Positions 9,300-18,199 of a stretch of DNA of 64,000 nucleotides are shown here, piece after piece. The translations under genes and the position numbers were made by a program. The DNA is taken from assembly GCF_007860105.1 (NCBI RefSeq), contig NZ_SJPU01000002.1, positions 981,739 through 1,045,738 on the forward strand. The letters run 5' to 3'. The DNA comes from Allorhodopirellula heiligendammensis. Lineage in GTDB: Bacteria > Planctomycetota > Planctomycetia > Pirellulales > Pirellulaceae. Below the pieces are notes generated by a model, which saw nothing but the letters and a program-made list of their open reading frames with translations, was not told the DNA's origin and did not search any database. Numbering within the stretch: position 1 is the first letter of the stretch; each line of letters opens with the position of its first letter.

Positions 9300-10214
9300 A
9301 TGGACGCCATCCAAGACCAAACGACGTTTCCCCGTGTTACTTTAGTGGACCCGCGTGAAGCCTATGTGAAGCCACCCTTTCCCGACCAGAAGAAGATGAA
9401 GATGCCGGGGTCGACGGCGAAAATGGAGCCCACGCCCGACCACGGCGAGCAAGGCTATCGCGGCTCAGGCAAGCTAAAGGGGCTCAATGCAATTATCACT
9501 GGTGCCGACAGCGGCATCGGGCGGGCAATTGCGTTGTGCTACGCCCGCGAGGGTGCCAACGTGGTTATCAACTATTTGTCCGAGGACGATGACGCGAAAG
9601 AGACACAGTCGCTCGTGGAGGCAGCAGGCGTCCAGGCGAAAGTGGTCCGCGGCGACCTCCGAGAAGAATCTTTCTGTGAGGAGTTGATCGAGAGTGCCGT
9701 TGAGTCACTCGGCTCACTTGAGATCCTAGTCAATAATGCTGCTTTCCAATTAACCGCGGATTCAATCGAAGACTTCTCGACGGAAGTGTTCGATCGCATC
9801 TTCAAAACGAATGTGTATGCACCGTTCTGGCTATCACGAGCGGCGATGCCGCACATTCCTGCCGGCGGCAGTATCATCAATACCGTTTCCATCCAAGGCT
9901 ACGACCCTTCCCCGTATCTGCTGCCGTACTCGACGACTAAGTCGGCGATGATTGGTATGACCAAGGCAATGTCAAAGCTCGCGATGGACCAAGGTGTACG
10001 GGTGAATGCGGTGGCGCCAGGACCGGTATGGACGCCGCTGATTCCAGGTTCCATGGACGAGGAGAAGTTTAAGAACTTTGGAAAGGACACGTTATTCAAG
10101 CGTCCCGCCCAGCCTATCGAGCTCGCCCCTTTATACGTCTGGCTCGCCAGCACAGATGCGAGCTATGTCACCGGAGAAGTGTTTGGTTGTACTGGTGGAA
10201 AAACCCCGTACTAG
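9300..10214 (+). CDS. Short-chain dehydrogenase of the stress-associated YdaD/GSP39 type
   Basis: A 304-residue NAD(P)-dependent SDR. It has the long N-terminal extension seen in the 'general stress protein 39' subgroup (about 60 residues with KPPFP and a Met/Lys-rich segment) before the Rossmann fold. Visible motifs are the cofactor-binding T-G-A-D-S-G-I-G-R near residue 68, N-N-A-A in the central strand, the catalytic Ser in NTVSIQGY, and Y-S-T-T-K with the catalytic Tyr and Lys. It ends with the G-C-T-G-G loop usual for this subgroup. The substrate is unknown; family members oxidise sugars or polyols. A monofunctional catalase lies 3 kb downstream, consistent with a stress role, but they are not in an evident operon. 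Confidence 0.88.
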   Translation: MDAIQDQTTFPRVTLVDPREAYVKPPFPDQKKMKMPGSTAKMEPTPDHGEQGYRGSGKLKGLNAIITGADSGIGRAIALCYAREGANVVINYLSEDDDAKETQSLVEAAGVQAKVVRGDLREESFCEELIESAVESLGSLEILVNNAAFQLTADSIEDFSTEVFDRIFKTNVYAPFWLSRAAMPHIPAGGSIINTVSIQGYDPSPYLLPYSTTKSAMIGMTKAMSKLAMDQGVRVNAVAPGPVWTPLIPGSMDEEKFKNFGKDTLFKRPAQPIELAPLYVWLASTDASYVTGEVFGCTGGKTPY

Positions 10215-10505
10215 CTCGAGGGTACTGCGGCGCGTCCATGAGCGGAGTTTGAGCATGTAACGACCGGACGGTTTGCGCCGCTCCGCGAACAGCCTGTTGA
10301 ATTGATTGCTTTCGCTGTCCAGTTGCACAGGTACTAACCCGAAACGCGAACGAGAGACAAAATGAATTGCCTCGTTGGCGGGTCGGGTTGGTGAATCCAC
10401 GGGCAGCGAAGCGGGCGAGCGGCAAGGCGGGAGCCGCCCGGCAATTGAGTCAGTGGCAGGACGCGAGTCCATCGGGGCAGCCTACTCAACTTCTGACACT
10501 ATCCT
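10215..10505. other. Gene-free intergenic region with a long imperfect inverted repeat
   Basis: There are 291 bases between the convergent SDR and MOSC genes. The small open frames here look non-coding (Arg/Ser/Pro-rich). The one structured element is the inverted repeat at 10336-10389, annotated separately. Confidence 0.6.
10336..10389. repeat. Imperfect 19-bp inverted repeat between convergent genes
   Basis: The left arm at 10336-10354 begins AACCCGAAACGCG, and the right arm at 10371-10389 ends GCGGGTCGGGTT. They pair at 16 of 19 positions around a 16-base loop. It may be a bidirectional terminator for the SDR and MOSC genes, or one copy of a dispersed intergenic repeat. It lacks a T tract. 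Confidence 0.55.
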
Positions 10506-10982
10506 CTACGCAGGATTCCCATCCTCAACTCGCAGTGTTCCGCTGGACACCACTCTGGCCCGCAATCCACCGCGGAAGTCCTTTTGCATGAATTCTTTCA
10601 CACCGACTGCAACGACCCGGTCCATCCATTCGCACGGCTGGCATTCCTGGCTCCCCTCAAACTCGACGCCTTGCAACTGGAATCTTTTCCCAAGCAGGCC
10701 TGCTAGATTTGCTTCGGTGACGATCAGGTTACGACGAAACAGCGATGCTGCCAGCGTCGGCAGCTCAAATTTCTCGCGAATCGCGTCAATCACGGCTTGG
10801 TCCATAAAAGTGACCTGCCCCTTACGGTCGAGTTTACCGTGATAGTAGCGGTCACCGACGAGGCCCCGTCTGGCTTCGCAAAAAACCTCAGGGGGGCTGA
10901 GGGTGCCGTGCTGCTGCGTCGGCTCACCTTTAGCTACCCAGTAATCGTGACCGGGTGAGACGATGATTTCGATGAGTTTCAT
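10506..10982 (-). CDS. MOSC domain protein
   Basis: A 158-residue protein from the ATG at 10982; the frame is open further upstream but that part is low-complexity and unlikely to be coding. It matches the MOSC (molybdenum cofactor sulfurase C-terminal) fold: an early G-L-V-G-D-R-Y-Y strand, F-R-R-N-L-I-V, and the conserved Cys in C-Q-P-C-E-W-M near the C terminus. MOSC proteins carry sulfur on this Cys, or bind the molybdenum cofactor in mARC/YiiM-type reductases. With only the MOSC domain and no ferredoxin domain, the partner cannot be named. It is divergent from the FAD-binding protein at 11228 across about 245 bases. Confidence 0.82.
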   Translation of the reverse strand: MKLIEIIVSPGHDYWVAKGEPTQQHGTLSPPEVFCEARRGLVGDRYYHGKLDRKGQVTFMDQAVIDAIREKFELPTLAASLFRRNLIVTEANLAGLLGKRFQLQGVEFEGSQECQPCEWMDRVVAVGVKEFMQKDFRGGLRARVVSSGTLRVEDGNPA

Positions 10983-11227
10983 ATTTGCCTTACCGTTTTG
11001 ATTCTTCTTGCTGAGTGCGGAGCGACACCCCGCCCAGTCAGTCCCACATCGTTTGGCTCGCGGTTTGCTTTGATTTTGCTGCGATTTGGTGGGACGTGAC
11101 GTTTCGCGTTCCCAAGTTCCCCGCTGACTGACATACCGCAGAGATGCAATAGAAATTGACATGACCTGCGAACCCCGGCGGACATTAATTTACCTTCATA
11201 AGAATGGCATCCATAGGGCAACGCAGT

Positions 11228-13006
11228 ATGCTTGACTTGAAACGCGTGGCAATTGTAGGTAGCGGCCCCACCGCTCTTTACTTGCTCAAACACATTGCCA
11301 ATTCGGCGAGCGATTTCTGCAAGCAGATCACCAGCATCGATGTTTTTGAGCAGGACTCGCGACTCGGTATGGGGATGCCGTACAGTCCCCGCACGACAGA
11401 TCATCACAACATGTGCAACATCTCCTCAAAGGAGCTGCCAGCACTGGAGACACCGTTTGCCGCGTGGCTACGGTCGCAGGATCAGGCCACGCTGCGTGAA
11501 TTTGGGCTATCTCGCGATGATATCAACGAAGATGACACGTACAGTCGATTGGCCATGGGGCAGTACTTTGCCGCCCAGTTCCGGGCGATTGTAGCGCGTC
11601 TAGAATCCGCCGGAATCAAGATGGTTGAACATGCTGAGTGTCGCGTCGTTGACATTCAAGTCGACCCGCTTCAGGAAACGTACACCGTCATTGCCGATCC
11701 TAATTTGGAAGCCGAATTCGATACGATTGTGATCGCCAGTGGTCACCAATTCGATGCGCGTGACGAGCCGGCGTCCGGGTACTACACATCTCCCTGGCCG
11801 ATTCAGAAACTTCTCCCCGCCGACGGACAGAAACTCGCCTTCAAAATTGGGACGCTGGGCGCATCGCTCAGCGCATTTGATGTCATCTCGTCGCTCGCCC
11901 ATCGCCATGGCACTTTCCAAGCTCGCGCTGGCGGCGGCGGCAAGATGATCGATTACATCCCGGACGATGGGTGCGAGGCTCTTCAGTTCGTGATGCACTC
12001 AGCCGAAGGCTGGCTGCCCCATTTGCAGTATGAACAAGAAGAGCCGTTTCGTGAACTCTACCGACACGTGTCTCAAGAAGATCTCGAATCTTTACGCGAC
12101 GAGTCGGGTTTTCTGCGCTTGGATACCTACTTCCACGAGGTCTGCCGCCCCGCTCTCATCGAGGCATTCCAACGCGACGGCCGAGACGACATGGCGTCTC
12201 AGCTGAGTCAACCCGATTTCGGCATCGAGCAGTTCGCCGAGCAAATGACGAGCGAACACGAGTATGAAGACGCCTTCGACGGCATGCGATTGGAACTGCC
12301 CGCAGCCAGACGATCGGTTCAAGAAGACTTCCCAATTCATTGGAAAGAGGTCTTTGACGACTTAATGTATGCCCTCAACTTCCACGCCGATTGGATGCCC
12401 GCAGAAGACCATATTCGATTCCAGTCCTGTGTCATGCCGTTTCTGCTCAATGTGATTGCAGCGATGCCACTACGGGCGGCTCGGATGTTGCTGGCTTTGC
12501 GAACCGCGGGCATGCTGCAACTCGTGCCGGGCTACGCCAAAGTCGTCTCGCTCGAGGACGGGCTGACGACAGTGCAGGTAGAGGGTGACGGTGGCAACTC
12601 GACCCACCAGTATCGCATGTTCGTTGATTGCACCGGGCAGGGATCCCTCCAGATTGAACAGTTCCCGTTTCCCTCCTTGGTCGAATCGGGAACAGTCCGA
12701 CCCGCGAGAGCCCCTTTCGCCGACAGCTCTTCGCCCGGCAAGCTGCCAGAGCATGAGAACTCACGGGTGAGCGTCGATGATGGCCGCCCTCATTATCAAA
12801 CTGGTGGCATCGATGTGGACAACTGCTACCGATTGATCAACGTTGATGGTCTAGCGAACAGCCACGCATATGACGTCGCTTTTCCTCACACCACGGGCGT
12901 CCGCCCTTATTCCTATGGACTGCAAGCTTGTGAGCTGACGGCGCGGTTGGTAGTCAGCAGCTGGATGGGTAAAGAGTCTTCGTGCACGGCGGACTCGTTG
13001 ACGTAA
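11228..13006 (+). CDS. FAD/NAD(P)-binding protein (NAD_binding_9 type)
   Basis: About 592 residues. I prefer the ATG at 11228, which puts the Rossmann strand (KRVAIVGSGPTALYLLKHI) right at the N terminus; an in-frame ATG at 11204 adds eight residues. The G-S-G-P-T-A dinucleotide-binding loop, an acidic E at the end of the second strand (DVFEQD), a G-M-x-Y-S-P segment and an I-V-I-A-S-G-H strand mark the family. A late segment (YRLINVDGLANSH) resembles the FAD-closing region. These proteins are presumed flavin-dependent oxidoreductases or N-hydroxylases, with unknown substrates. Its position upstream of the catalase gene (about 145 bases, same strand) suggests a peroxide-related role, but this is inference. 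Confidence 0.78.
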   Translation: MLDLKRVAIVGSGPTALYLLKHIANSASDFCKQITSIDVFEQDSRLGMGMPYSPRTTDHHNMCNISSKELPALETPFAAWLRSQDQATLREFGLSRDDINEDDTYSRLAMGQYFAAQFRAIVARLESAGIKMVEHAECRVVDIQVDPLQETYTVIADPNLEAEFDTIVIASGHQFDARDEPASGYYTSPWPIQKLLPADGQKLAFKIGTLGASLSAFDVISSLAHRHGTFQARAGGGGKMIDYIPDDGCEALQFVMHSAEGWLPHLQYEQEEPFRELYRHVSQEDLESLRDESGFLRLDTYFHEVCRPALIEAFQRDGRDDMASQLSQPDFGIEQFAEQMTSEHEYEDAFDGMRLELPAARRSVQEDFPIHWKEVFDDLMYALNFHADWMPAEDHIRFQSCVMPFLLNVIAAMPLRAARMLLALRTAGMLQLVPGYAKVVSLEDGLTTVQVEGDGGNSTHQYRMFVDCTGQGSLQIEQFPFPSLVESGTVRPARAPFADSSSPGKLPEHENSRVSVDDGRPHYQTGGIDVDNCYRLINVDGLANSHAYDVAFPHTTGVRPYSYGLQACELTARLVVSSWMGKESSCTADSLT

Positions 13007-13150
13007 CCCTGCTGTGGTGAATTCCCCGTGACCGACGCCGGGATACGCGTCGATGCTCATTCGCCAGTCATTACTGGCACGCCTTTTGCTTTGCTGGCCC
13101 GGCTCACGAATCGTTCCACACACCTCAACATCCTGCAGGGCAAATCATTG

Positions 13151-15238
13151 ATGGCAAAGAATTCAACGCGAAAATCGGGCCCGAAATCCCACGTGGGCAA
13201 CGGCGGTGAGCTGCATCAAACCAGTTCGGGTGATGGCCGGTTAACAACCAATCAGGGCGTTCCCGTTGCCGACGACCAGAATACCCTTACGGTCGGGCCG
13301 CGAGGTCCTCAGTTGCTCGAAGATTTCATTCTGCGCGAAAAGATCACGCACTTTGACCACGAACGAATTCCCGAGCGTGTCGTCCACGCGCGAGGGTATG
13401 CAGCGCACGGCTACTTTCAATGCTATGAGTCCCATGCAGATTTAACGAAAGCGTCGTTCTTGCAAGATCCGTCCGTCAAGACGCCGGTGTTCTGTCGATT
13501 CTCTACCGTTGCCGGGAGTGCGGGATCACACGACACTGCTCGTGATGTTCGGGGCTTTTCAGTTAAGTTTTATACTGACCAAGGCAACTATGACCTGGTC
13601 GGTAATAACATCCCCGTGTTCTTTATTCACGACGCGATCAAGTTCCCCGACTTGGTCCATGCGGTGAAACCCGCTCCCGACCGTGGATTTCCGCAGGCCC
13701 AGTCGGCTCATGATTCATTTTGGGATTATGTGTCGCTCAGCCCTGAGTCGATGCACATGCTGATGTGGATCATGTCGGACCGAGCGATTCCCCGTTCATT
13801 CCGCATGATGGAAGGCTTCGGGGTTCACACGTTTCGGATGATCAACGCAGCCGGCGAGGCCAAGTTTGTCAAGTTTCACTGGCGACCTACACTCGGCACG
13901 TTTTCTTTGATCTGGGACGAGGCGGTCAAGATCGGCGGCGCCGATCCCGATTTCCACCGCCGCGATCTTTTCAACTCTATCGCCATGGAGAACTTTCCCG
14001 AATGGGAACTGTCGGTGCAGGTGTTCAGCGAAGCGGAGGCTAACGAATTCGACTTTGATGTGCTCGATCCCACCAAACTAGTCCCGGAAGAATTGGTGCC
14101 TCTGACACCGCTCGGAAAAATGGTGCTCGACCGCAACGTTGACAACTTCTTCGCCGAGACAGAACAGGTGGCTTTCTGTCCGTCGCACGTTGTACCCGGC
14201 ATCGACTTCTCCAATGATCCGCTCTTGCAGGGCCGCTTGTTCTCATACTTGGACACGCAACTCTCCCGGCTCGGAAGTCCTAACTTCCATCAGATCCCGG
14301 TGAACAAGCCGAAGTGTCCTTTCGCAAACTTCCAACGCGATGGACACATGCAAACAGAGGTGCCGACAGGTCGGGTCGCGAATGAACCCAACAGCCTCGA
14401 TGACGGCCGCCTGCGTGAGGACCCGCATGCGGGATTCACGACATATCCTGCCGAAGAGGCGGGCCAAAAGCTTCGTCTTCGTCCCGAGAGCTTCGCCGAC
14501 CACTACTCGCAGGCTCGCCTGTTTTACATCTCGATGTCCGAACCCGAACAGCGCCACATTGCTGGCGGTTTTGGTTTCGAACTGGGCAAGTGTGAGAACG
14601 CGAAAATTCGCACTCGGATGCTTGGTCATCTGAACAACATCGACAAGGACCTTGCCGATCAGGTCGCCAAGGCGCTTGGCATGTCCGGGCAGGCGGACTC
14701 GATTAAACCGATCGTCAAGGTACGCGACGTTCAACCATCCAAAGCCTTGTCGCAATACGCGAAAGCTCCTGTGACCATCGCCGGAAAGAAGATCGGTTTA
14801 CTGACCACCGACGGCGTCGACGCTAAGCTACACAAAGCTCTCATGAAGGCAGCAAAGTCTGAGAACGCAGTCGTTGAGATCATCACTCCCACCATCGGTG
14901 ATATTCAATCGAGCAGCGGCGAACAGATCACCCCCGACCATTTCCTCTCGGGTGCCCCGTCATGTCTCTTCGATTGCGTCATCATTGCGCCATCGAAAGA
15001 GAATGCGGGCATGCTCGCTTCCCAAGCGGCGGCGGTCGATTTCATTCGTGATGCGTTTGCCCACTTGAAGGTCATCGGATATTCCCAGTCCGCGTTAGAC
15101 TTATTCCAAAAAGCTAGTGTCGCAATTGATGCGGACGCAGGCCTGGTCGATGTGACCAACGCGAAACTGACGCCGTTCGTTGATATCGCCAAGCAGCACC
15201 GCATTTGGGATCGAGAACCGAGCGTGCGTGCGTTCTAG
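13151..15238 (+). CDS. katE: Large-subunit monofunctional catalase (KatE type)
   Basis: A 695-residue haem catalase that converts hydrogen peroxide to water and oxygen. I chose the ATG at 13151 because the GTG at 13028 would add 41 residues with no family similarity. The catalytic His is in V-H-A-R-G-Y-A-A-H-G and the catalytic Asn in V-G-N-N-I-P-V-F-F. The proximal haem-ligand Tyr is in R-L-F-S-Y-L-D-T-Q. Length and the C-terminal 150-residue flavodoxin/PfpI-like domain (starting at about residue 550, A-G-K-K-I-G-L-L) identify the clade-2 large-subunit class, like E. coli HPII. It is followed by a strong hairpin at 15254-15287. No signal peptide, so probably cytosolic. Confidence 0.95.
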   Translation: MAKNSTRKSGPKSHVGNGGELHQTSSGDGRLTTNQGVPVADDQNTLTVGPRGPQLLEDFILREKITHFDHERIPERVVHARGYAAHGYFQCYESHADLTKASFLQDPSVKTPVFCRFSTVAGSAGSHDTARDVRGFSVKFYTDQGNYDLVGNNIPVFFIHDAIKFPDLVHAVKPAPDRGFPQAQSAHDSFWDYVSLSPESMHMLMWIMSDRAIPRSFRMMEGFGVHTFRMINAAGEAKFVKFHWRPTLGTFSLIWDEAVKIGGADPDFHRRDLFNSIAMENFPEWELSVQVFSEAEANEFDFDVLDPTKLVPEELVPLTPLGKMVLDRNVDNFFAETEQVAFCPSHVVPGIDFSNDPLLQGRLFSYLDTQLSRLGSPNFHQIPVNKPKCPFANFQRDGHMQTEVPTGRVANEPNSLDDGRLREDPHAGFTTYPAEEAGQKLRLRPESFADHYSQARLFYISMSEPEQRHIAGGFGFELGKCENAKIRTRMLGHLNNIDKDLADQVAKALGMSGQADSIKPIVKVRDVQPSKALSQYAKAPVTIAGKKIGLLTTDGVDAKLHKALMKAAKSENAVVEIITPTIGDIQSSSGEQITPDHFLSGAPSCLFDCVIIAPSKENAGMLASQAAAVDFIRDAFAHLKVIGYSQSALDLFQKASVAIDADAGLVDVTNAKLTPFVDIAKQHRIWDREPSVRAF

Positions 15239-15253
15239 GGGGGAGTCGTTCTA

Positions 15254-15287
15254 ACTGGCAACCGCGAGCATGATCGCGGTTGCCAGT
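15254..15287. terminator. Strong hairpin after the catalase gene, terminator-like but without a T tract
   Basis: A perfect 14-bp stem (ACTGGCAACCGCGA at 15254-15267 pairing with 15274-15287) encloses a 6-base loop, 15 bases after the catalase stop codon. No run of T follows on either strand, so termination would need another factor, or the hairpin protects the mRNA 3' end. Confidence 0.6.
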
Positions 15288-15432
15288 GGGTTAACCGCTA
15301 ATGATGCACATGGCGCGACTGAGCATGAACCCGTCAGGAATCCAAGCATCGTGTTCCTGTACCGTCACTCATGCGTCCGGTGGCATTCCGCGGGCAAGTT
15401 CATCGGGGGCATGCCAAGAATGCGGCGGTCCA

Positions 15433-16047
15433 CTAGCGGTTGCTGAGCAGCTCGATTGCGACCAAAACCAGGGTGAGCATGACCGCACTGGCCAAAATCA
15501 CAACGGCGCGTCCAGCTGGCACGAGATCGTGCAAGGTTAGCTTTCCATAATCGCCGATCGGATCGACGTGGCTACTGATCCAACCTGATGCCTCAGCGAA
15601 CAGATACGAGCCAGCGATCATGCCGGCAATCATCGCTAACGCGTCATAGTTTCCTTGACCTAATGCTGCGGCTCCAGTCCCTGGGCAGTAGGCAGACAAC
15701 GCGAACCCGACACCGAATAAAAGTCCACCAACAATATTTGACAGTAAACGCGTCGGCTTGATGTGGAGTTCAACCAGTTTCAACCGATGCATCCCATGAA
15801 TGCCTAACATTCCGACAACAACCGCAGACAGCATCACTTTGACGACGGTAAAATCGTCCAGCAAGAGTTGACCGATCAGCACGTGAAATTTAGCCACCCC
15901 ACCTTTCTGCAGCAGAAAACCAAACAGGACACCAAAGAACAGCCCCAGGAGCAGCTGACGCGAGGATGCACTCGATGAGGACGCTGCGGACGCCGGGTTG
16001 GAGGGTCCGTGACTTGTTTGACTTTTATCTTCAATCGTGGTTGCCAT
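15433..16047 (-). CDS. YeeE/YedE family half-transporter (sulfur compound uptake), subunit 2
   Basis: A 204-residue membrane protein from the ATG at 16047 (a TTG lies one codon earlier). After a Ser/Ala-rich N-terminal tail come about four hydrophobic segments, with the family's Cys motif S-A-Y-C-P-G-T-G-A-A-A and the later G-M-I-A-G-S-Y. YeeE/YedE proteins take up thiosulfate-type sulfur through conserved membrane Cys residues. Here the channel is split into two half-length genes, this one and the one just upstream (4-base gap). It is last in a three-gene minus-strand operon with the persulfide dioxygenase. Confidence 0.85.
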   Translation of the reverse strand: MATTIEDKSQTSHGPSNPASAASSSSASSRQLLLGLFFGVLFGFLLQKGGVAKFHVLIGQLLLDDFTVVKVMLSAVVVGMLGIHGMHRLKLVELHIKPTRLLSNIVGGLLFGVGFALSAYCPGTGAAALGQGNYDALAMIAGMIAGSYLFAEASGWISSHVDPIGDYGKLTLHDLVPAGRAVVILASAVMLTLVLVAIELLSNR

Positions 16048-16051
16048 CAAA

Positions 16052-16612
16052 TTAAATTCCGTATATCAGCATGGCGGCGACGATGCCGCCGATGAAAAAA
16101 CAGATTGCCGAAACCCACGAGCCCACCGCCAATTGCAGCGTGCCGCTTATCCCGTGGCCACTCGTGCAGCCGCCCGCCATCCGAGCACCAAAAGCCATCG
16201 CGACTCCGCCCAGACAAGCAACGCCGATTCGGAGCAGATGACTCGCGGGCCCGATTCGATCCTGCCACATTTCCGGCAGCCACCGCCCGGTCCACTCACC
16301 ACCGGTCCACGCCGCGACGAAGACGCCTATCACCACACCGCCCACTAACATCAATTCCCAGCCCACCTTCGGCGGCTTATCGTCAAAGTACTTCAGCGAT
16401 GCTGTGTGCCCAGGAGCAACCCAGTTTCCGATCAATCCAGCAATCCGTGCATAGGCCGTTGAAGCCCCTAGCGGCTTGTTGGAGAGATAGAATGTCAACA
16501 TCGACAACACTCCAATGAGCGCGCCGACCAAATAGGGCGACCACGCGGCTCCGTCGTAGGGAATCTGCTGTGTCTGATCCGATAGCATCGTCATGGATTC
16601 AAAAAATTTCAT
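16052..16612 (-). CDS. YeeE/YedE family half-transporter (sulfur compound uptake), subunit 1
   Basis: A 186-residue membrane protein with about four hydrophobic segments. It carries the signature G-G-C-T-S-G-H-G-I-S-G, whose Cys is the sulfur-relay residue in characterised YeeE. The start ATG (16612) follows the dioxygenase stop by a single base and the next half-transporter begins 4 bases after its stop, so the three genes are surely co-transcribed. Together the two halves would form one full YeeE-like channel. Direction and exact substrate (thiosulfate, persulfide or sulfite) cannot be told from sequence. Confidence 0.87.
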   Translation of the reverse strand: MKFFESMTMLSDQTQQIPYDGAAWSPYLVGALIGVLSMLTFYLSNKPLGASTAYARIAGLIGNWVAPGHTASLKYFDDKPPKVGWELMLVGGVVIGVFVAAWTGGEWTGRWLPEMWQDRIGPASHLLRIGVACLGGVAMAFGARMAGGCTSGHGISGTLQLAVGSWVSAICFFIGGIVAAMLIYGI

Positions 16613-16613
16613 A

Positions 16614-18020
16614 CTATGCCTCCTGTGAACGTTCTACTTCGAAACCGCGAGCGTTCCAGGCACTCCAACTTCCCGGGACATTGAGGACATTTTCGAAACC
16701 GCGAGATTTCATCAAGCTGGAAGCGATACTGGCGCGGTATCCGCTGGCGCAGTACGTCGCGTAGGCTGAGGTCTTGTCCAATCCGGTGATGCGGTCCCTC
16801 ATCTCGCCAATGAAATAGTGTGTGGCGCCCGGCACATGGCCGTCAGCCCATTCTTCCGGGGAGCGAACATCCAGGATCGTCATAGTTGGATCGTCGCGTT
16901 GTCGGGTTCGCAATTCATCCACAGTCAGTTGCTGTAAATGGGTGAGCGGATATCCTGCCATCTCCCAGCTCTTCATACCGCCGCACAGATAGCCGGCGAA
17001 GTTGGCGTGCCCGGTGCGTACGATTAACCACCCGATGTTTTCAATATCCGTTTCATCCTCGACAATCAGCAGGATGCGGTGGTTTAGGTCGAATAACTGC
17101 CCGACCCACGCAGACATGTCTGGACGATCACCAATATTGATTGCTCCCGGAACATGCCCACCACCAAACGCCAGCATCGATCGTGTGTCGATCAGCACCA
17201 CGCCGGACTCCCGCTGCACACGGCGAAACTCGTCAGGCGGTAAAGCCGGTATGGTGGGCAAGCGATCCAGCAGCTCAGGCCCAGTTGCGTTCACTTTCTT
17301 CAGTTTGGGATAGTGCCATGGGACGGGTGGTGCGTCATCCACCACGAAGGACCGGAACGAATCGTAGTCGGGGAAATTTAAAAATTTGTTGGTGCGTCGC
17401 TCGTACCCGATCGTGCTGTTAAGCCGATCTCCAATATCGGCGCCGCACGCCGATCCAGCGCCGTGGCCTGGGTATATCGTCACGAAGTCCTCCATTTTCA
17501 AATAGTACTGATAGAGCGTCTGATAGAGTTGCTCGGCGAGATCATTCGTCTCATCAGCACCTAATAAATCAGGACGTCCCGCAGAACCCACGAACAGCGA
17601 ATCACCGGTGAAAATCGCCCATGGAGTCTCTGGATTTTTCTTCTCACACAGTTCGAATGCGAGATGCTCTGGAGTGTGACCTGGCGTGTGGCGGGCAACC
17701 AAGTGAAAAGAACCAAATTCGAACAATTGACCATCTGAGACCGACTCCGCGTCAAATTGGTACTCGGCGTCGAGGCTGCTCAGATACACCTTTGCCGTTT
17801 GGACGCGATCTGCCAGCGACCGACTGCCAGAGACGAAGTCAGCATGGATGTGGGTCTCAAAGATATGTGTGATGGCGAGGCCGTGCTTCCGCGCAAGACT
17901 TTCGTACACGGTTACGTCCGTCCGCGGGTCGATCACAATGGCGCGTCCCGATTCCGTATCACCGACCAAGTAGGAAAGCTGAGCAATCCCGTTTGTTAGG
18001 ATGGATTCGAGAACGAACAT
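16614..18020 (-). CDS. CstB-like persulfide dioxygenase with pseudo-rhodanese and rhodanese domains
   Basis: A 468-residue cytosolic enzyme. Residues 1-250 are a metallo-beta-lactamase fold with T-H-I-H-A-D-F-V-S-G, H-T-P-G-H-T-P-E-H, F-T-G-D-S-L-F and Y-P-G-H-G, the iron-binding residues of persulfide dioxygenases. Residues about 265-360 are a rhodanese fold with no active-site Cys. Residues about 370-460 are a second rhodanese with an intact loop, Y-C-A-S-G-Y-R. This order (dioxygenase, Cys-less rhodanese, active rhodanese) is that of staphylococcal CstB, which turns low-molecular-weight persulfides into thiosulfate and sulfite. It heads a three-gene operon with the two YeeE/YedE halves, so the likely job is sulfide/persulfide detoxification with movement of the sulfur product. 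Confidence 0.9.
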   Translation of the reverse strand: MFVLESILTNGIAQLSYLVGDTESGRAIVIDPRTDVTVYESLARKHGLAITHIFETHIHADFVSGSRSLADRVQTAKVYLSSLDAEYQFDAESVSDGQLFEFGSFHLVARHTPGHTPEHLAFELCEKKNPETPWAIFTGDSLFVGSAGRPDLLGADETNDLAEQLYQTLYQYYLKMEDFVTIYPGHGAGSACGADIGDRLNSTIGYERRTNKFLNFPDYDSFRSFVVDDAPPVPWHYPKLKKVNATGPELLDRLPTIPALPPDEFRRVQRESGVVLIDTRSMLAFGGGHVPGAINIGDRPDMSAWVGQLFDLNHRILLIVEDETDIENIGWLIVRTGHANFAGYLCGGMKSWEMAGYPLTHLQQLTVDELRTRQRDDPTMTILDVRSPEEWADGHVPGATHYFIGEMRDRITGLDKTSAYATYCASGYRASIASSLMKSRGFENVLNVPGSWSAWNARGFEVERSQEA

Positions 18021-18199
18021 TTTAAGCTTTCTGCTTCAGAGGATACCATCAGCCGCACCCACTACGCGCGAGTTCACTGGGAAGATTCGCCGCGTCACAA
18101 CTGAACTGCAATCCTTGACGGGCGATGGACACGGCATTTGCGAATCTCATGCCAAGTGCCCCCTGCAACGCTCGGAAGTCTTTGGAAAGCCGTTCCGGG

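Noticed and set aside
15301-15540. A 79-residue plus-strand frame beginning after the catalase hairpin
   Set aside because: It runs into the antisense of the YeeE/YedE gene and has no similarity or signal; not accepted as a gene.
16614-18020. Cys-less first rhodanese domain considered as a mutated enzyme
   Set aside because: CstB-type proteins normally have a pseudo-rhodanese domain in this position, and the second rhodanese has its active Cys, so this is the family's usual form.
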